This document shows positions 32,801-44,480 of a stretch of 64,000 nt of DNA, piece by piece. This DNA is from Dermacentor variabilis (taxonomy: Eukaryota > Arthropoda > Arachnida > Ixodida > Ixodidae), in assembly GCF_050947875.1 (NCBI RefSeq), contig NC_134574.1, positions 150,321,934 to 150,385,933 on the forward strand. The letters run 5' to 3'. The notes beneath the pieces are model-generated. The model saw only the letters and a list, made by a program, of their open reading frames with translations, was not told the DNA's origin and did not search any database. Each line of letters opens with the position of its first letter. The stretch's first letter is position 1. A program made the position numbers and the translations under genes.

Positions 32801-34099
32801 GAGCAAAAGCATTACGTACGTGAAGAAATAGCGTCGTCCTCACTGCGCATGCTCGGAACGTTATTTGGTTTCTGTGGTTTACGTGTTCTATGATAACGTA
32901 CGTTATTTGGCGAGTTTAACATTCGTAACGTTTACGAGCGCTAAGGAACAGCGTTGTCGAACATGGTGGCACCCATCGTTCTCGCTTCAGCGCGAGTTCT
33001 CGAGATGGCTACGCTCTCACTCGCGTTGATCGCCAGTAACTATCGTAATGAGCTTTCGCTTTCTCTAAACTCACCTGATAGGTTAGTTATGAACGCGTAG
33101 CACGCCCATTTTCTGAGATGGTTCGGCCATTCTGGCGCCCATAAACCTAACGAGACGAGTCCACATAGAAACAGCAAGATGGTTGCTAAGGACCGTCTTG
33201 GCTTGGATACGTTTGGCACGAGGCACAAGACGGCGCCCTGTTTTGTAACGTTTTCTTTGCGTTTGTGTTTCCGTAAGGTAAACTTACGACACTTACGCGG
33301 CGACAACGCCGACGGCGAAAATGAGTCTGGAGAGTCCATATAATTGCTATCGCGATAAAAGCTTTTCGTTCGTAAATGCCGCTCGCGATTGTCTGGCCGC
33401 CTTCGCTAACACGATCTCCCTCATCGCGCTTAGATGGAAACTGTTCATACAAATGGCTCTAACGTAAGCGCTTCTTTTGAGAATATGAGCCCTTGTTCGC
33501 AAGCTGTACGGTACGGTTTCACAAAGGAACGACAACATTCTGTATAACTATGCAAGATTGAGTATCTGTATGCCTCTATGGGAAGGGGGGGGGGGGAGTT
33601 GCTCCAGCTAACAGTCGCAGAATCCGCGATCATTTAGCAAGCTTATATTTATTTAAATATTTCTGATCACATGTAGGGGACGCGATGTTGAGCAGACAAG
33701 CGAATGGGCGCACCCCAACCTCTCTTTTTCCAATGTAAGCAGTAGGTACACCCCAAGGACATTTGTAGGCTAGTCCATAAACACAGGCTTGACGTGCGTA
33801 TAGGCGTTCCGCCTTGTTGGTGAGACGTGTTAAAGAACGTTCAAGCACGATAGAGGAAATGGACGAAGAGAGTGCATCAGGCACCAGTGCTAACTTGTAG
33901 GAATAGCCCTAGTCGATACATTACTGTACGTTTTTTTTTAATCTTTCTTGTTGTAATATATATATATTAGCCCGTTTCAAATAAAACATATTGTTTAAGA
34001 TACAGCGTTGCCGTGTGATCCATTCGCTTAGCATAGTTCCTCTATACATCGCGCTTGGTCGTTCGTATTGCGTATTTATGAGATGTATTTATTTTTTTT
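32801..34099. other. Unrecognised DNA
   Basis: No gene recognised. A G run lies at about 33587-33597 and a TA run at 33957-33968. Confidence 0.4.
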
Positions 34100-34780
34100 A
34101 TTTATTTACTAAATATACGGACTCTAAAGGCGCGTTCGCGCTTCTGGCGCCGTCGCCGTCGTCGTGCTGTCCCGCTGACGGCGCGCGCGCGGCTAGGCGA
34201 TCGCCACCGGTGTTTGCCCCGAGTGGTCCGCACAAGTTCTGCGCACGAGCATAAGCATATACGCTCACCAACCCATGCAACTCGTACAACAATCACTAAA
34301 AACGCACGCGCAGATACACGGAAGCAACCACGCGCGCCCTCATCTGCAATGCGCGGAATCTTTCCGGTCGCATGCCGCCACGTTGTCATGCATGTATGCT
34401 GCGCGTCTTTGTGTAAGCGGGCGCCGGCGGCGCTCAAGGTATAGGCCCGCGGGGACAGGCGTTAATAACTGACGCGGCGTTCATAATTGACGCCCGGAAG
34501 CAAACCCGTTAGCGCGCGGGCCCAAACCGCAGTCACGGTGAGCGCGATGCAAGCAATCGCATTGCTGCGTTGAGTGGTGAGCCACACCCTGCGGCACGGC
34601 GTGTGCGGCCTGCAAATGGCGCCGTGACGAAAGCAGCGAACAGAGGGCGGCCTGCTTGGGCTGATATTCGGTATACGTATACGTGGCTTCTGGCAAATGG
34701 CGTCGGCTCCGAGGTCAACAGCGGAGCGGCTGTGCAGAGTGTGTTGGGCGTGGCTGCTTGGTTAAGGGCGGCTGTGCGTC
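34100..34780. other. CpG-rich block
   Basis: Conspicuously rich in CG dinucleotides and GC (for example GACGGCGCGCGCGCGGCTAG near 34177) compared with the AT-rich flanks. Frames on both strands overlap and are Arg/Ala-rich without domains. In animals such blocks can be promoter-associated, but I see no adjoining exon, so the function is open. Confidence 0.4.
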
Positions 34781-35738
34781 CTCTGACAAGCATGCGTTGA
34801 TGCACACTGTGATCCAACTGATACACACGGTGTGATTGGCCTGCGCTTAAGCACTTCCCAAGTATCGTCGGCGCTCTTTGCCTTGAACTGGGTCCGTCTT
34901 TCCAGAAACGTTCTTACGCGATAAAGCTGTTCGTAAGAGAAGATACGAGGCAGTCCTGATGCTGGACATGATATAATGTTGGACAGGCGGCCGGGCAGAG
35001 GCAAAGAGCACTTAGGAACCAGAACCTCCGGGAATACGACTCCTGGTTCGCGACCACTTGTCTTCGTCCTTCATTGTAGGTGTGAACAATGCCTGTGCGT
35101 AGACAATGAAAAGACCAAACGAAGAGACGGCATTACTTGAACGGTAACTTCACTGCTGACGTCCGACCTAGTCTGTTTATAACTCGGCTCACCGTTGATC
35201 GCTCGACTCTATCTCAATCAGGGCAGCTCATACAGGCGATATTTAGGGGAGGATCGAAGTTCGAGCACCGCACGCAACAAGAATGGCACTGACACCAACA
35301 CCTGCTCTTACACACCAAATACTAAGTTGTTTCAGCGCCAAATACACGAAGAAACAAACCGTAAAAAGTCGAAATCTCTCCCAAAGCAAAACCATGTGGT
35401 TTGCGCACATCAACAACGAAAAATCACCGCCGCTTCCAGTCCGTGAAGATGGTCGAACAGCGAAGCTGTGTTAGCTAGGTACACTGAGTATTTTGTTTGA
35501 TCTTTTGTTTCACCATTGTTTGACCTCATTTTCGTTTTTGCAGTAGGCAGCTTCTTCTTCTGGACTACGCACTACTCGCAGTCTTCCCATAGTCGTAGCT
35601 GGGATGGCATGTGCGAAACCACTAATCGTAATCTCCGTATATTTGGGCGCAAGGCCCACTACTGGAGATGGGGGCGCTGCAGTCGTTCTGACGATTGATT
35701 GGATTGGCTCGATGATTGACGCATTTGTGTTTCTTAAT
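34781..35738. other. Unrecognised DNA
   Basis: Nothing recognised. Confidence 0.4.
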
Positions 35739-35768
35739 GTCGCAGCCGAACACAAGTTCGGCTGCGAC
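35739..35768. repeat. Perfect 13-bp hairpin
   Basis: GTCGCAGCCGAAC and its exact complement GTTCGGCTGCGAC flank an ACAA loop. No family context is visible. Confidence 0.75.
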
Positions 35769-35998
35769 AGAGAGAACGATGTCTGTGACGGTAAGCCAGC
35801 AGTCCGCCATTGTGGCTTGCGTTCGATGTCTATAGAGTTTCCTCGGTGGCGTGGTTAGCAGCATCCGCCTGGCATGCCGCTTGCAATTCTTCAAAATTAA
35901 ATTCCTTCAAAATTATGCATGTCCGTCACGTAAGACAATGAATGGCCTCATACCCCTCCAGACGCGGCCTCCCCATTACGACGACAAAAGAGAAGTAA

Positions 35999-36467
35999 AA
36001 ATTGGAGGACGCTTAAGCTTCGCCTTCAAGAGTGGAACGCGACAGCGTTCCCGTCGACCCGCCAAGGGGTATTGGGCTACGGCGCAGCGACTACGCGCCC
36101 CGCATCGGACGCAGTGAGCGTCGAGCAACGCAGCGTTCCGCGCGACAACGAAATGTGTGCCTGAGCAAGCGACGCACGCCTGAGCCTTAGAAACAGCTCG
36201 TTTCTAAGGCAACACCGCGTTCACTAGAGGCGCTTTTGTACCGCTTTGAAGCATCGAACTCGTGGCTCAGTGGTAACGTCTCCGTCTCACACTCCGGAGA
36301 CCCTGGTTCGATTCCCACCCAGCCCATCTTGGAAGTTGCTTTTTATTTATGAAGTGCCTGCCGTGATTTATCGCTCACGGCCAACGCCGCGGACACCGAC
36401 GCCAACACCAACGCCGACGACACCGGCTTTTCTGCGACAAGAGCTCCTTAACGCTATCGCGTTAAAA
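35999..36467 (+). mobile_element. SINE-A composite, nearly full-length copy 1
   Basis: The unit runs from AATTGGAGGACGCTTAAGCT to TTAACGCTATCGCGTTAAAA. It carries a perfect Pol III A box (TGGCTCAGTGG, 36263-36273) and B box (GGTTCGATTCC, 36305-36315) in a tRNA-like segment in the second half, plus a tail GGCTTTTCTGCGACAAGAGC. Near the head is AACGCGACAGCGTT and near the tail AACGCTATCGCGTT, an inverted pair with one mismatch. It is about 470 bp, longer than a simple tRNA-SINE, hence 'composite'. It could be a SINE that captured flanking sequence, or a SINE inserted in a MITE. Confidence 0.8.
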
Positions 36468-36474
36468 TTCTACG

Positions 36475-36540
36475 CTGGAATGACGAGCGGCAACGGAGCC
36501 AGCTGTGGAAGAAGACGGCAAAGTTCGAGCCATTGCTGAT
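36475..36540 (+). repeat. Dispersed repeat with GAGCCAGCTGTGGAAGA, copy 2
   Basis: Second copy of the repeat at 23988-24050. It begins 8 bp after the SINE-A composite ends. Confidence 0.6.
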
Positions 36541-37812
36541 GATGACAATTTTAACGAACGCCGACAACGACGGCACAGGTTCCGCATAAACAGCTTCGCT
36601 GCAAAATGTTACGGAGTGCCGCACTTAACAGAAATTTCCACGGGTCGGACAGGTATCGCGCGAGCTCCCGAATCGGGTTGTATAGACGTAGTTCGTTGCG
36701 GATGAGGGCAACGGGAGTCACCGGACGCACTTGACACAACTGACAAGGCACATGTTGCTACTTCTATCCTCGCACGCACTAGGACATGCCTACGGATTGT
36801 AATTGATCACCAAAAAACCCAAATTACCACCTTCCTGATGTGTCCCCCGCACAGGTATTAAACTGACTCCTAGATTTACCCGCGCACCTTGGAGTGCTTC
36901 CTTGGACAGTTGCAGCCTCTGGTGGAACTTGCGCGCCGTTGTGTTCAGGGAGCGTTAGGTGTCGGCGCCGAACTCCGCTTTCAGGAGTGTACAGAGGACG
37001 TGGGAAAAGGCTATGCACGAAAATAGAGAGCTACAGCTTCTCCGAAAGCATTCAAGGAATATCATGTCGCCGGAAGAAAGTAACTGCAGCAGCAACGCTT
37101 CTATCGGGACATCTCGTGACTCCTTGCCTACCGGCGACGCATTAGACACGTTCTCGTGCTAAATGGGTGTTCTCGTCGAAGGAAGATTAAGAAGAAAAGA
37201 TGCATGTGAACTACTCTACGTTGGCAATACGTTCACGCACAGGCTTTTAGACGCAACAACAACAACAACAACAACAACAAAAGAAAAGAAGTGGGCACTT
37301 CAACATTTTGCATCGTTAATTGCCACAACTCGCGTCGCCTTTTTTAGAGGAGTGCGCGCATAGCGTTGTGCAAGCCGGTATCTTGTTGTACACATATCTG
37401 AATAGCGTTGTATACAGTTGGATAACGTTCACTTATACTCCATCAATACAAGTCTTTCAGAAGTAGGATGAAAGTAGGTGTAGTCGACCGAATAAGCGAG
37501 TGGTTGATTGAGCGTTTCATTTTTCTTGATATGTCAAGGGAAGGCCAGGTCTAATGGAGTGAATTTCTTAAAGAGGTCCCTGCTTCCCACATATAGTTCG
37601 GAGAGCGGTTATCACGTATTTCTGATCATTATATTGTTTTACTCCAACTGACAGTGAAAGAAAAATACACGCAAACCGCACGCCTATGCTAACACAAGTT
37701 TTCAACATACCGGCAGATATGCGAAAGGGTCTTGCTGTATGAATTTGATGATGATGGGACGAGTGCTGAAGAGTTCACGTGACGCGCAAATGCAGCCAGG
37801 CAGCTCTCGCGT
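36541..37812. other. Unrecognised DNA with (AAC)n
   Basis: A (CAA)n run lies at 37254-37280. Nothing else is recognised in this interval between the two inverted SINE-A copies, apart from the LINE fragment that follows. Confidence 0.45.
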
Positions 37813-38110
37813 TTGCGATTCACATATCAACAGAACTACAATGTCAAGCACTACAGTCTTCGGCACATGCACTTACCACGAATTGCTGCAGCCCTACCGT
37901 CTTTAGAGAAGAACGACGCCGCCATCACGCCCGTCCCTAGCCAGCTAGAGCGGAATCCATGGCCTAGCTGGAGGCGACTCCAGACTGACACCTGTCCTCG
38001 CCTCACGCTCCTCCCCGTGATGTACCTCAGCCTTTATCAAACCCTTTGTCCTTTCTGTACAGAGCAAGCCACCCCATGACACACTACATGTGCCTGCCAA
38101 ATAGCCTCTC
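37813..38110 (+). pseudogene. LINE C-terminal zinc-finger fragment
   Basis: The frame from 37813 ends WRRLQTDTCPRLTLL, then LCPFCTEQATP (CPFC at 38047-38058), and after a stop codon HTTCACQ. This matches the CxxC...H...C C-terminal module of I-clade-type LINEs, where LYHxxWAC is usual, and is of the same type as the minus-strand fragment at 14396-14665. The inverted SINE-A composite begins about 30 bp further on. Confidence 0.7.
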
Positions 38111-38141
38111 GGAACGACATTCTCCTACGAATTGTCGCATT

Positions 38142-38597
38142 ATTAACGCGACAGCGTTAAGGAGCTCGTGTCGCAGAAAAGCCGATGTCGTCGGCGACGG
38201 CGGCGTTGGCCGTGAGCGATAAATCCCAGCGGGCACTTCATGAATAAAAAACAACTTGCAAGATGGGCTGGGTGGGAATCGAACCAGGGTCTCCGGAGTG
38301 TGAGACGGAGACGTTACCACTGAGCCACGAGTTCCATGCTTCAAAGCGGTACAAAAGCGCCTCTAGTGAACGCGGTGTTGCCTTAGAAACGAGCTGTCTC
38401 TAAGGCTCAGGCCTGCGTCACTTGCTCAGGCGCACATTTCGTTGTCGCGCCGAACGCTGCGTTGCTCGACGCTCACCGCGTCCGATGCGGGGCGCGTAGT
38501 CGCTGCGCCGTAGCCCATTGTCTTACACCCCTTGGCGGGTCGACGGGAATGCTGTCGCGTTCCACTCTTGAAGGCGAAGCTTAAGCGTCCTCCAATT
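38142..38597 (-). mobile_element. SINE-A composite, nearly full-length copy 2 (minus)
   Basis: Reverse-complemented, it matches copy 1 over its whole length, with both perfect boxes (B box at 38275-38285, A box at 38317-38327) and the same ends; the inverted motif is AACGCGACAGCGTT at 38145-38158 and TGCTGTCGCGTT at about 38551. Small differences include a missing ACACCGACGCCAACACC-like stretch in the tail. It faces copy 1 across about 1.67 kb. Confidence 0.8.
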
Positions 38598-40571
38598 TTT
38601 TTTGTTTTACTTCCAAGAACGATACACGGGCTATGAGAAACACCGTATGGAAGTAATCGCGTCGAGTAACTTTTGCTACCTGTTCTTTGCTTGTATTTTA
38701 TTTTATTAAGCATCCATTGCTAGACAAACAAGACGTTACTGCATTCTGCTTCCATCGAAATGCAGCTGCCGATGTTGGGAGCTAAACCCGCAAGCTCCTT
38801 TTTCGCGGCACAGTGTCGTACCTATACTGCGTCTTCATGGAAGGTCATTTAGATGATTTATTCCACAAGCACTGTTTTTATCTACATTTCTTTTGAATTG
38901 CGTGCTCCTGCATGGTAACTTCAGCACAAGATGCTTTTGCAACGACTAGCTAATGAGGACTTCATGTAGCATAGCCTAGGCCAGAAATCTTTCATTTCTC
39001 TCTTGAGATAATCAGTGCTACTTACTGCAAAGCCGGAACATATATACCACCATCCGTTAAAAGCAATGGAGACTTGCGAACGTCGAAGTTTCTTCGACTA
39101 TAAATTAACTGCGCGTGAGCTTACTACAGGCAGGGAATCGCAGGTTTATCGGGGAAATCCTTTGCGCTGGTGCCCAGGGATATTTTTTTATTCGCCGAGC
39201 CCCCGTATATCGATGATTCCCGTCGAACAGCTCTTATGTACACATTCAGAGTTTACGACACTGCGATATGCCACGGCGACGTAACTTTGCTATTGAATAG
39301 TAATCGGCACCGTCCCCCACGCGCTACTGTTCCATACGTGACGCCGTTACAGAAACAGCTGCAGCTTCGTTAATTCCGGTCGCGCATATGCAATCCTGCA
39401 TCAACGCCTGGCTTTCTACATGCCGCCGACACATACATAATGAACAAGCATTCCAGATCCCGAGTCACGCGCCACCGACACATGTATAGCTGTTTGGTGA
39501 TTCTCGCGAAGGCCGATCAAGCTTGTCGCTTGGTTTCGCGCACGAACGCACGTACAAACGCACGCGCAAACGAACGAGCTAACTAACGAACGAACGAACG
39601 CGCATGTACACACACACACACACACGCAGTCGCTACTGTCGTGCACAGTGTTGCCAAACTGCGGGAATGCATAGCCACGTTCCCGCTGACGACAGCCTCC
39701 CGGGATGTTACGGCGCACGCTGCCAGCGACGCGTACGCAACCTGTTAAATAGGCAACACCGGTGCGCCTCCGTAATGTAGCGCGCCGAGTAATGCCCGTT
39801 CATTTGCTAGCGTTACATTATCACAGTGCCGTGTCGAGCACCGTGGATTCTTGCTGCGTTGTGCACGGGGCTCTCGAGAACATCGGATTTCAAGGCGCGC
39901 ACATTGCGGCTCGCCTCTTCACCACCCCCCTCCCAACAAAATAATATAAACGAAACAAAAAAACGAAATGGACGTCTGTGGGCGCGCAGGCCCATAAAAC
40001 GTGCTGTCGTGCGTGGCAAAGTGCCATTAGGGACTCCTTCGGGTACGCTTATAGAAGCGTGGGTACACCAGGATATAGGGCCGGCGCTTTTCTCGCATTC
40101 CTCTATATACGCTGTCGTAAACGTATTATTTTGCTCAGTTTGGTGGTGCTGCCCGCCCGCGTGCAGGTGTTTAGCGTCGCCTTTCTTTTCCTTATCTATA
40201 TTTATTATAGAAGGGCCATCCATACGAGAGTTTGTGGGCGCACATTATGAAGAGCAAGACAGCTGATATAATCTGAGCACATGACCTAAGGCACCACGGG
40301 AACTGCCATTTTAATAGAAATTATGTAGGCAGTGCAGCAGAAGAATGCATAGAATTGCCTTGTTTCTGTGTAGGCACTTTGCGGCTTAGTAAGCAGACAA
40401 AGTGTCTGCCATGCAGCACTTATCCTCATAGCAGGCACTTCGTGGTCTTGCGTTGTTTCGGGCCTTTCTAATAAAAAAAAATTCCCGTGAGCGATGTGGG
40501 AGTAAACCAAGACCCACGGCACAAGAACCCGGTGCTCTACGCTCATTAGGGCGTAGGTGCATGTGTATACT
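38598..40571. other. Unrecognised DNA
   Basis: No gene recognised over about 2 kb. An (AACG)n/(CA)n stretch lies at 39585-39626. Frames at 39813-40266 on both strands overlap and have no domain. Confidence 0.4.
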
Positions 40572-40880
40572 TCTTTGGATGGATGGATGCTAAGAGCGTC
40601 CCCTTGGAATGGGGGGGTGGGTTGCGCCACCAAGCGCCTGTTATTATATTGCCCAATGTCCTACCAATGTAAAAAAGGAAAAAAAAAAGAGAAAAGAAAC
40701 GCGCTGAATTCCCATAAGCGAACTTTCGGAACCCCTGTAGTGGGCTTTGGCCTTGTACACCGCCGTTCTTTGTCGTTTCCCTACTTTTCTTCCACCAATA
40801 TTCTCTGGGTGGATGGATGTTATGAGCGTCGCCTTTGGAACCCTTTCTCTCTTCTCTAGAGTCAGCGCCACCTAGCACCA
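40572..40880 (-). mobile_element. Two LINE 3' ends in tandem (minus)
   Basis: GGATGGATGCTAAGAGCGTC followed by GGGTTGCGCCACC (40576-40640) and GGATGGATGTTATGAGCGTC followed by CAGCGCCACC (40809-40870) are reversed copies of the 3' end seen at 10640-10707. Each begins, on the plus strand, with (GGAT)n, the expected reversed tail. The interval between them contains A-rich and non-coding DNA, probably more 3' UTR of the first. Confidence 0.6.
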
Positions 40881-41165
40881 CTCGGCCAACAAGCTGCCGT
40901 CGACGACAATAAGGGTTTGTAGGTGAATAAGCAGTTTGTTAGGTGACACATACTTTTCAGACGTTTAAGAAAGACATATATTCACCGGACGATGGAGTCG
41001 AAGTTATGAAGAGTAAGCGAAGACTGGTTTCCTCAGCCTAGAGAGAACATTTTGAAAGGGATGGTGCGGCTGTTATTTTACTTCTGCCGCTGTTACTTAC
41101 TTCTCCTGCTTACGTTTTGCAGCTGTTTTTTTTTCTCTTTTTATCTGCCATGTATCCATGCCATG
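40881..41165. other. Unrecognised DNA
   Basis: Nothing recognised. Confidence 0.35.
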
Positions 41166-41211
41166 AACACTGTATCGCAGACCAGTTGCCACTGGTCTGC
41201 GATACTGTGTT
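41166..41211. repeat. 21-bp hairpin with TGCC loop
   Basis: AACACTGTATCGCAGACCAGT (read as AACACTGTATCGCAGACCAG plus T) pairs with ACTGGTCTGCGATACTGTGT plus T with a single mismatch across a four-base loop. The arm and loop lengths are compatible with a small foldback or a miRNA-like hairpin stem, but no evidence of transcription exists. Confidence 0.75.
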
Positions 41212-42419
41212 CGATAGCCCTCTCAGCTTCTGTGTCCTTATGCAGTATATACGTTTTTTGAACAACGAAATTCAGTTGGTAACCAGAACCTGCGTTTGTC
41301 GTTCTGTCCTCTAACCGCACACCTATTTTTGTTCCCGCTTCTCGATGCCCACCACTGCATTTACGTCCTGTACTACTCACTGAAAAAGACCACTGTTATA
41401 TTCGAACATTAATAAGCTCCCGGATGAGACACTCCTTGTTCATGACCACCTATGTTGGTCTTGAGGCCCAGAGAGAAAAAAAAAATGTGGCAGTAAACTG
41501 TGTACTTTCGCAAAAAAAAAAGAAAAAAACGGCACTACGGCGTATTTTTCTTGGTGCACGAAGCGTTCATTTCAATGGCAATTTCTAGTGATATCACAGT
41601 AATATGACGTCTAACCTACTCTCCCCCCCCCCCCAACTTCCTTAGCACTACACCAGTTCACACACAAATTGCAGGAAATCAAAGCTTGATTTACAGTGAG
41701 TAAGCAAGCTCATGTTATAGGTCACCGTGAGGTGCGCGTGTCCTGAAAAAAGTTTCACTGCAATAAAAGAAAAAAAATGAGTTCATAACCTTTTCTCTTA
41801 TACTGTGTTAAGCTGTGTGATTTCTGGATCAAATGTCCAAAGGCGTGCTCAAGAAGGCGCACTCTTTATGCAATGGCAGAGCGTCCATTAGTGAAACAAA
41901 AATTTCATAAGCGAGACAAATGCCGAAATACAAGAACTGTAATGCGCTGTCCTACGTTGCGTAATAGAAAGATACAGCAAGATTGAATTTCGTATGCGCT
42001 ATGACCTTTCGAGACTCGCTGGTGCCTGGAGATAAACGGCTTAGTGCTAAAGCTCAAGTGTCAAAGTTCGAAGGTAAATTGACGATGAAGGCGCCGGGGA
42101 GCCGTTAGGGGGCAGAGAAAGTTTGCTTAAGCTAGATGAGAAAAAGAAATAAAAAAACATAAACCTAAGGAGCGAAGTAGCCACCGCCAGTTCACGAAGG
42201 CAAATGATGAATCAATAGCATCTGTCGTTCCTCACCCGAATAACATCAAGGGCTCGATCGATCGATTCGTTATTTTTGGCTGAGGAAGCTAACTTCTGAA
42301 CTACTCACGCATGACTTCGACGAAGAGGATTAGAGGGTCGCCATATTTTGTTCTTGAGCACGTCGGTTGTAGTTTCGCCGATAAGAATAAAAAAGTTAAC
42401 TTTGAGAGTCTACTCACAC
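41212..42419. other. Unrecognised DNA
   Basis: No gene recognised. A C run lies at 41622-41634. Confidence 0.4.
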
Positions 42420-42760
42420 GGGAGGTTTATTGCTTCTCCACAGTAACATTCATACCAGTAGTTTCTGCGAAGACATTGAGCAATTAAAAACGAATTCACC
42501 TGTGGCAGTTGGCAAAATCGTAGTGCTTGAGCTGGTCTCCTCAGAGGAGTGAACATTGTACGATAAATCAAAACGCATAATTGACTAATTAACGAAAATT
42601 TGATAATGCAGTTTTTTAACCAATTAACTAACGGTACATATTGAAATTTACGCATTGTAGCAGGGGAGTTGGCAAGGGGGATCCACTTGGAACGAATCCT
42701 CAGTATGTGACCAGTTTCGAGATAATAATTTCCGAACTTTCAGCACGAAATAAAACTCGA
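42420..42760 (+). repeat. Dispersed repeat family shared with 52900-53230
   Basis: GAAATTTACGCATTGTAGCA, GGGGAGTTGGCAAGGGGGAT, CCACTTGGA and CAGTTTCGAGATAAT appear here; reversed at 52900-53230 are GTAATCTGCGAATTGTAGCC, GGTGAGTTCGCAAAGGCTTA, CCACTTGGA and CAATTTCGAGATA in the same order. Non-coding. Confidence 0.6.
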
Positions 42761-42769
42761 TAACTTGTA

Positions 42770-43150
42770 GTCACACGGTGTACTCGGCATTGCATGTGAT
42801 CTCCTAGCTTCTGACTTGAGGTATCGTAAGGAATACGTATCAGTAGGAGCGTCTTCTTATAATATTAAATCCATAGAGCTGGGAGTACCCCAGGGCACCA
42901 TATCGGGGCCACTTTGATTTTGTGTTTACATCAATGACCAACATTCTTTCACCTTAAATCTACATGTAGCATTAAGTTGCTAAGCCGATGATACTACGTC
43001 AGTAATGAATGGTAGAACACTTGACGATATAGAAAGGCTTTCTGCTGAAACAATGCAACTGTTATTAGAATGGAGAAAGTGCAATTGCTTGCTTATTAAT
43101 ACTGCATGAACAATATCAATACTCTTCAGGCTAGAGAATAAGGTTGTAAT
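42770..43150 (+). pseudogene. Non-LTR reverse transcriptase fragment with in-frame stops
   Basis: One frame reads DLRYRKEYVSVG, SIELGVPQGTISGPL, a TGA stop at 42915-42917, FCVYINDQHSFTLNL, a TAA stop at 42981-42983 exactly where the Tyr of YADD should be, then ADDTTSVMNGRTLDDIERLS and LLLEWRKCNCLLINT. The frame is otherwise kept for over 100 codons, so it decayed mainly by substitution. It differs from the RT relics at 2220 and 31870 and is likely a third family. Confidence 0.85.
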
Positions 43151-43177
43151 CAAGCCGATGATTACACTCTACCATAT

Positions 43178-44040
43178 TGTTACGGGAACAACGGATTGGC
43201 TACTACAGGCTATTTAGAATATGTATTTACAAAAAACAACTGCAATGCTGTCGAGTTCAATCGACAGCTCCAGAGTCAGGATCAGTTCGTCTTCTTAGTC
43301 GGGGGCCCGCCCGCATCGTCCAAAAGAAACACCTAATATGCATGTAGCAGTATCCCCGGTGGCACAAGTACCGTCCCGGTGCGGCTGAATATCGGCGTTG
43401 ACAGGAGAGTAATAAGGTTCGAGGCGTGCGACATGCACATGCGTCAGTGGAATGCGAGGCAGACGAGGCACTGGCATTTACTGAGGCGTTTTCATATGTA
43501 AATGGAGTCATGGCAGGGAACACCCGTTATGGGCATCTGTACCGAGACAGTAGTTTTTCTCACAGCCTAACGCGACGAGTCGGTGACCACCACAGCAGTG
43601 CCAGAGATCGAGGCGAAAAGGGGACGTCTCTGTGTTGTCGATCCTACAAACGACGTTGGTTCTCGTGGGAAGTCAGGAGGTGAGCGCGGAACATTTCACG
43701 TCCTTGCGGTGCCCCAGAGATGCCATCAGGTGCATATTCGATGACCCCTGCTGCGGGGGATGGTAGGAATGTGTCCAGTGGCAATGTTCGTTTTCGGCCG
43801 AACAACAGAAAAAAAAATGGGGGGGGGGGGGAATAACCGGCAATGCCGAATTATGCGCAGATGCGGCATAGGGTAGAGCAAGGTCCCAATGAGTATGGTC
43901 GGACGAGACATACTTTGCAAGCATGTCAGTCAGGGTTTGATTCAGACGCTCCGTGAGACCGTTAGTTTGCAAAGGGTAAGGCGTAGTCAGATTGTGCCTG
44001 TTTGAGCAGTATGGCCTCCGGACTAATCATTTAATTGGCG
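43178..44040 (-). pseudogene. Ty3/gypsy integrase C-terminus and 3' LTR region (minus)
   Basis: On the minus strand from about 44030: LTTPYPLQTNGLTERLNQTL, then TDMLAKYVSSDHTHWDLALP and YAASAHNSA, the conserved end of a gypsy-type integrase core; then HVHVARLEPYYSP near 43430 (the usual VVHVARLKPY segment) and GRCGRAPD. The element ends at 43178 in TGTTACGGGAAC as read on the plus strand, i.e. ...ACA on its own strand, suggesting the LTR end. Frameshifts and a G run at 43819-43831 disrupt it; RT, RNase H and protease are absent. Confidence 0.8.
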
Positions 44041-44480
44041 TTCCCGAATAAAATGCATCAACGGCTATGCGTGATATACGACCGAACTTCACCTTAATGA
44101 TGTTTAGACTGGCACCGACAAGCTTGCCCTGACAAGGTATCATAATTTAAAAAAATAAACCACTCATGCGATTAACGTTTACATTGAAAAGCAAAAAAAA
44201 AAAAAAAAGAAGAGAGGACAAGTGATACTTTCTTTTCGGCTTCCGCACTTATGATTGACAACAAGCTTGTTGAGCGTGTCATGTTTTCCTTTATGGGACC
44301 TCTAAACCTTCTTAAAGGGTCAATGATTGTCAGTCACCTGAACTGCAACCCGGAATACCCATGTATTCCCCAAAGTGCTACAATATGTTTCCCATATCGT
44401 CTTCAGCATCTTCGTTGAATCGGTCGAAACGTTGAGTTGACTGCGTAGCTTCGAGTTCTGCAACACATCGCACGTGCAAA
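44041..44480. other. Unrecognised DNA with poly-A run
   Basis: A 16-bp A run lies at 44193-44208. No gene recognised. Confidence 0.4.

Noticed and set aside
36255..36330. Functional tRNA gene
   Set aside because: A and B boxes are perfect, but no acceptor stem closes, the anticodon arm is not tRNA-like, and near-identical copies lie within the larger SINE-A unit.
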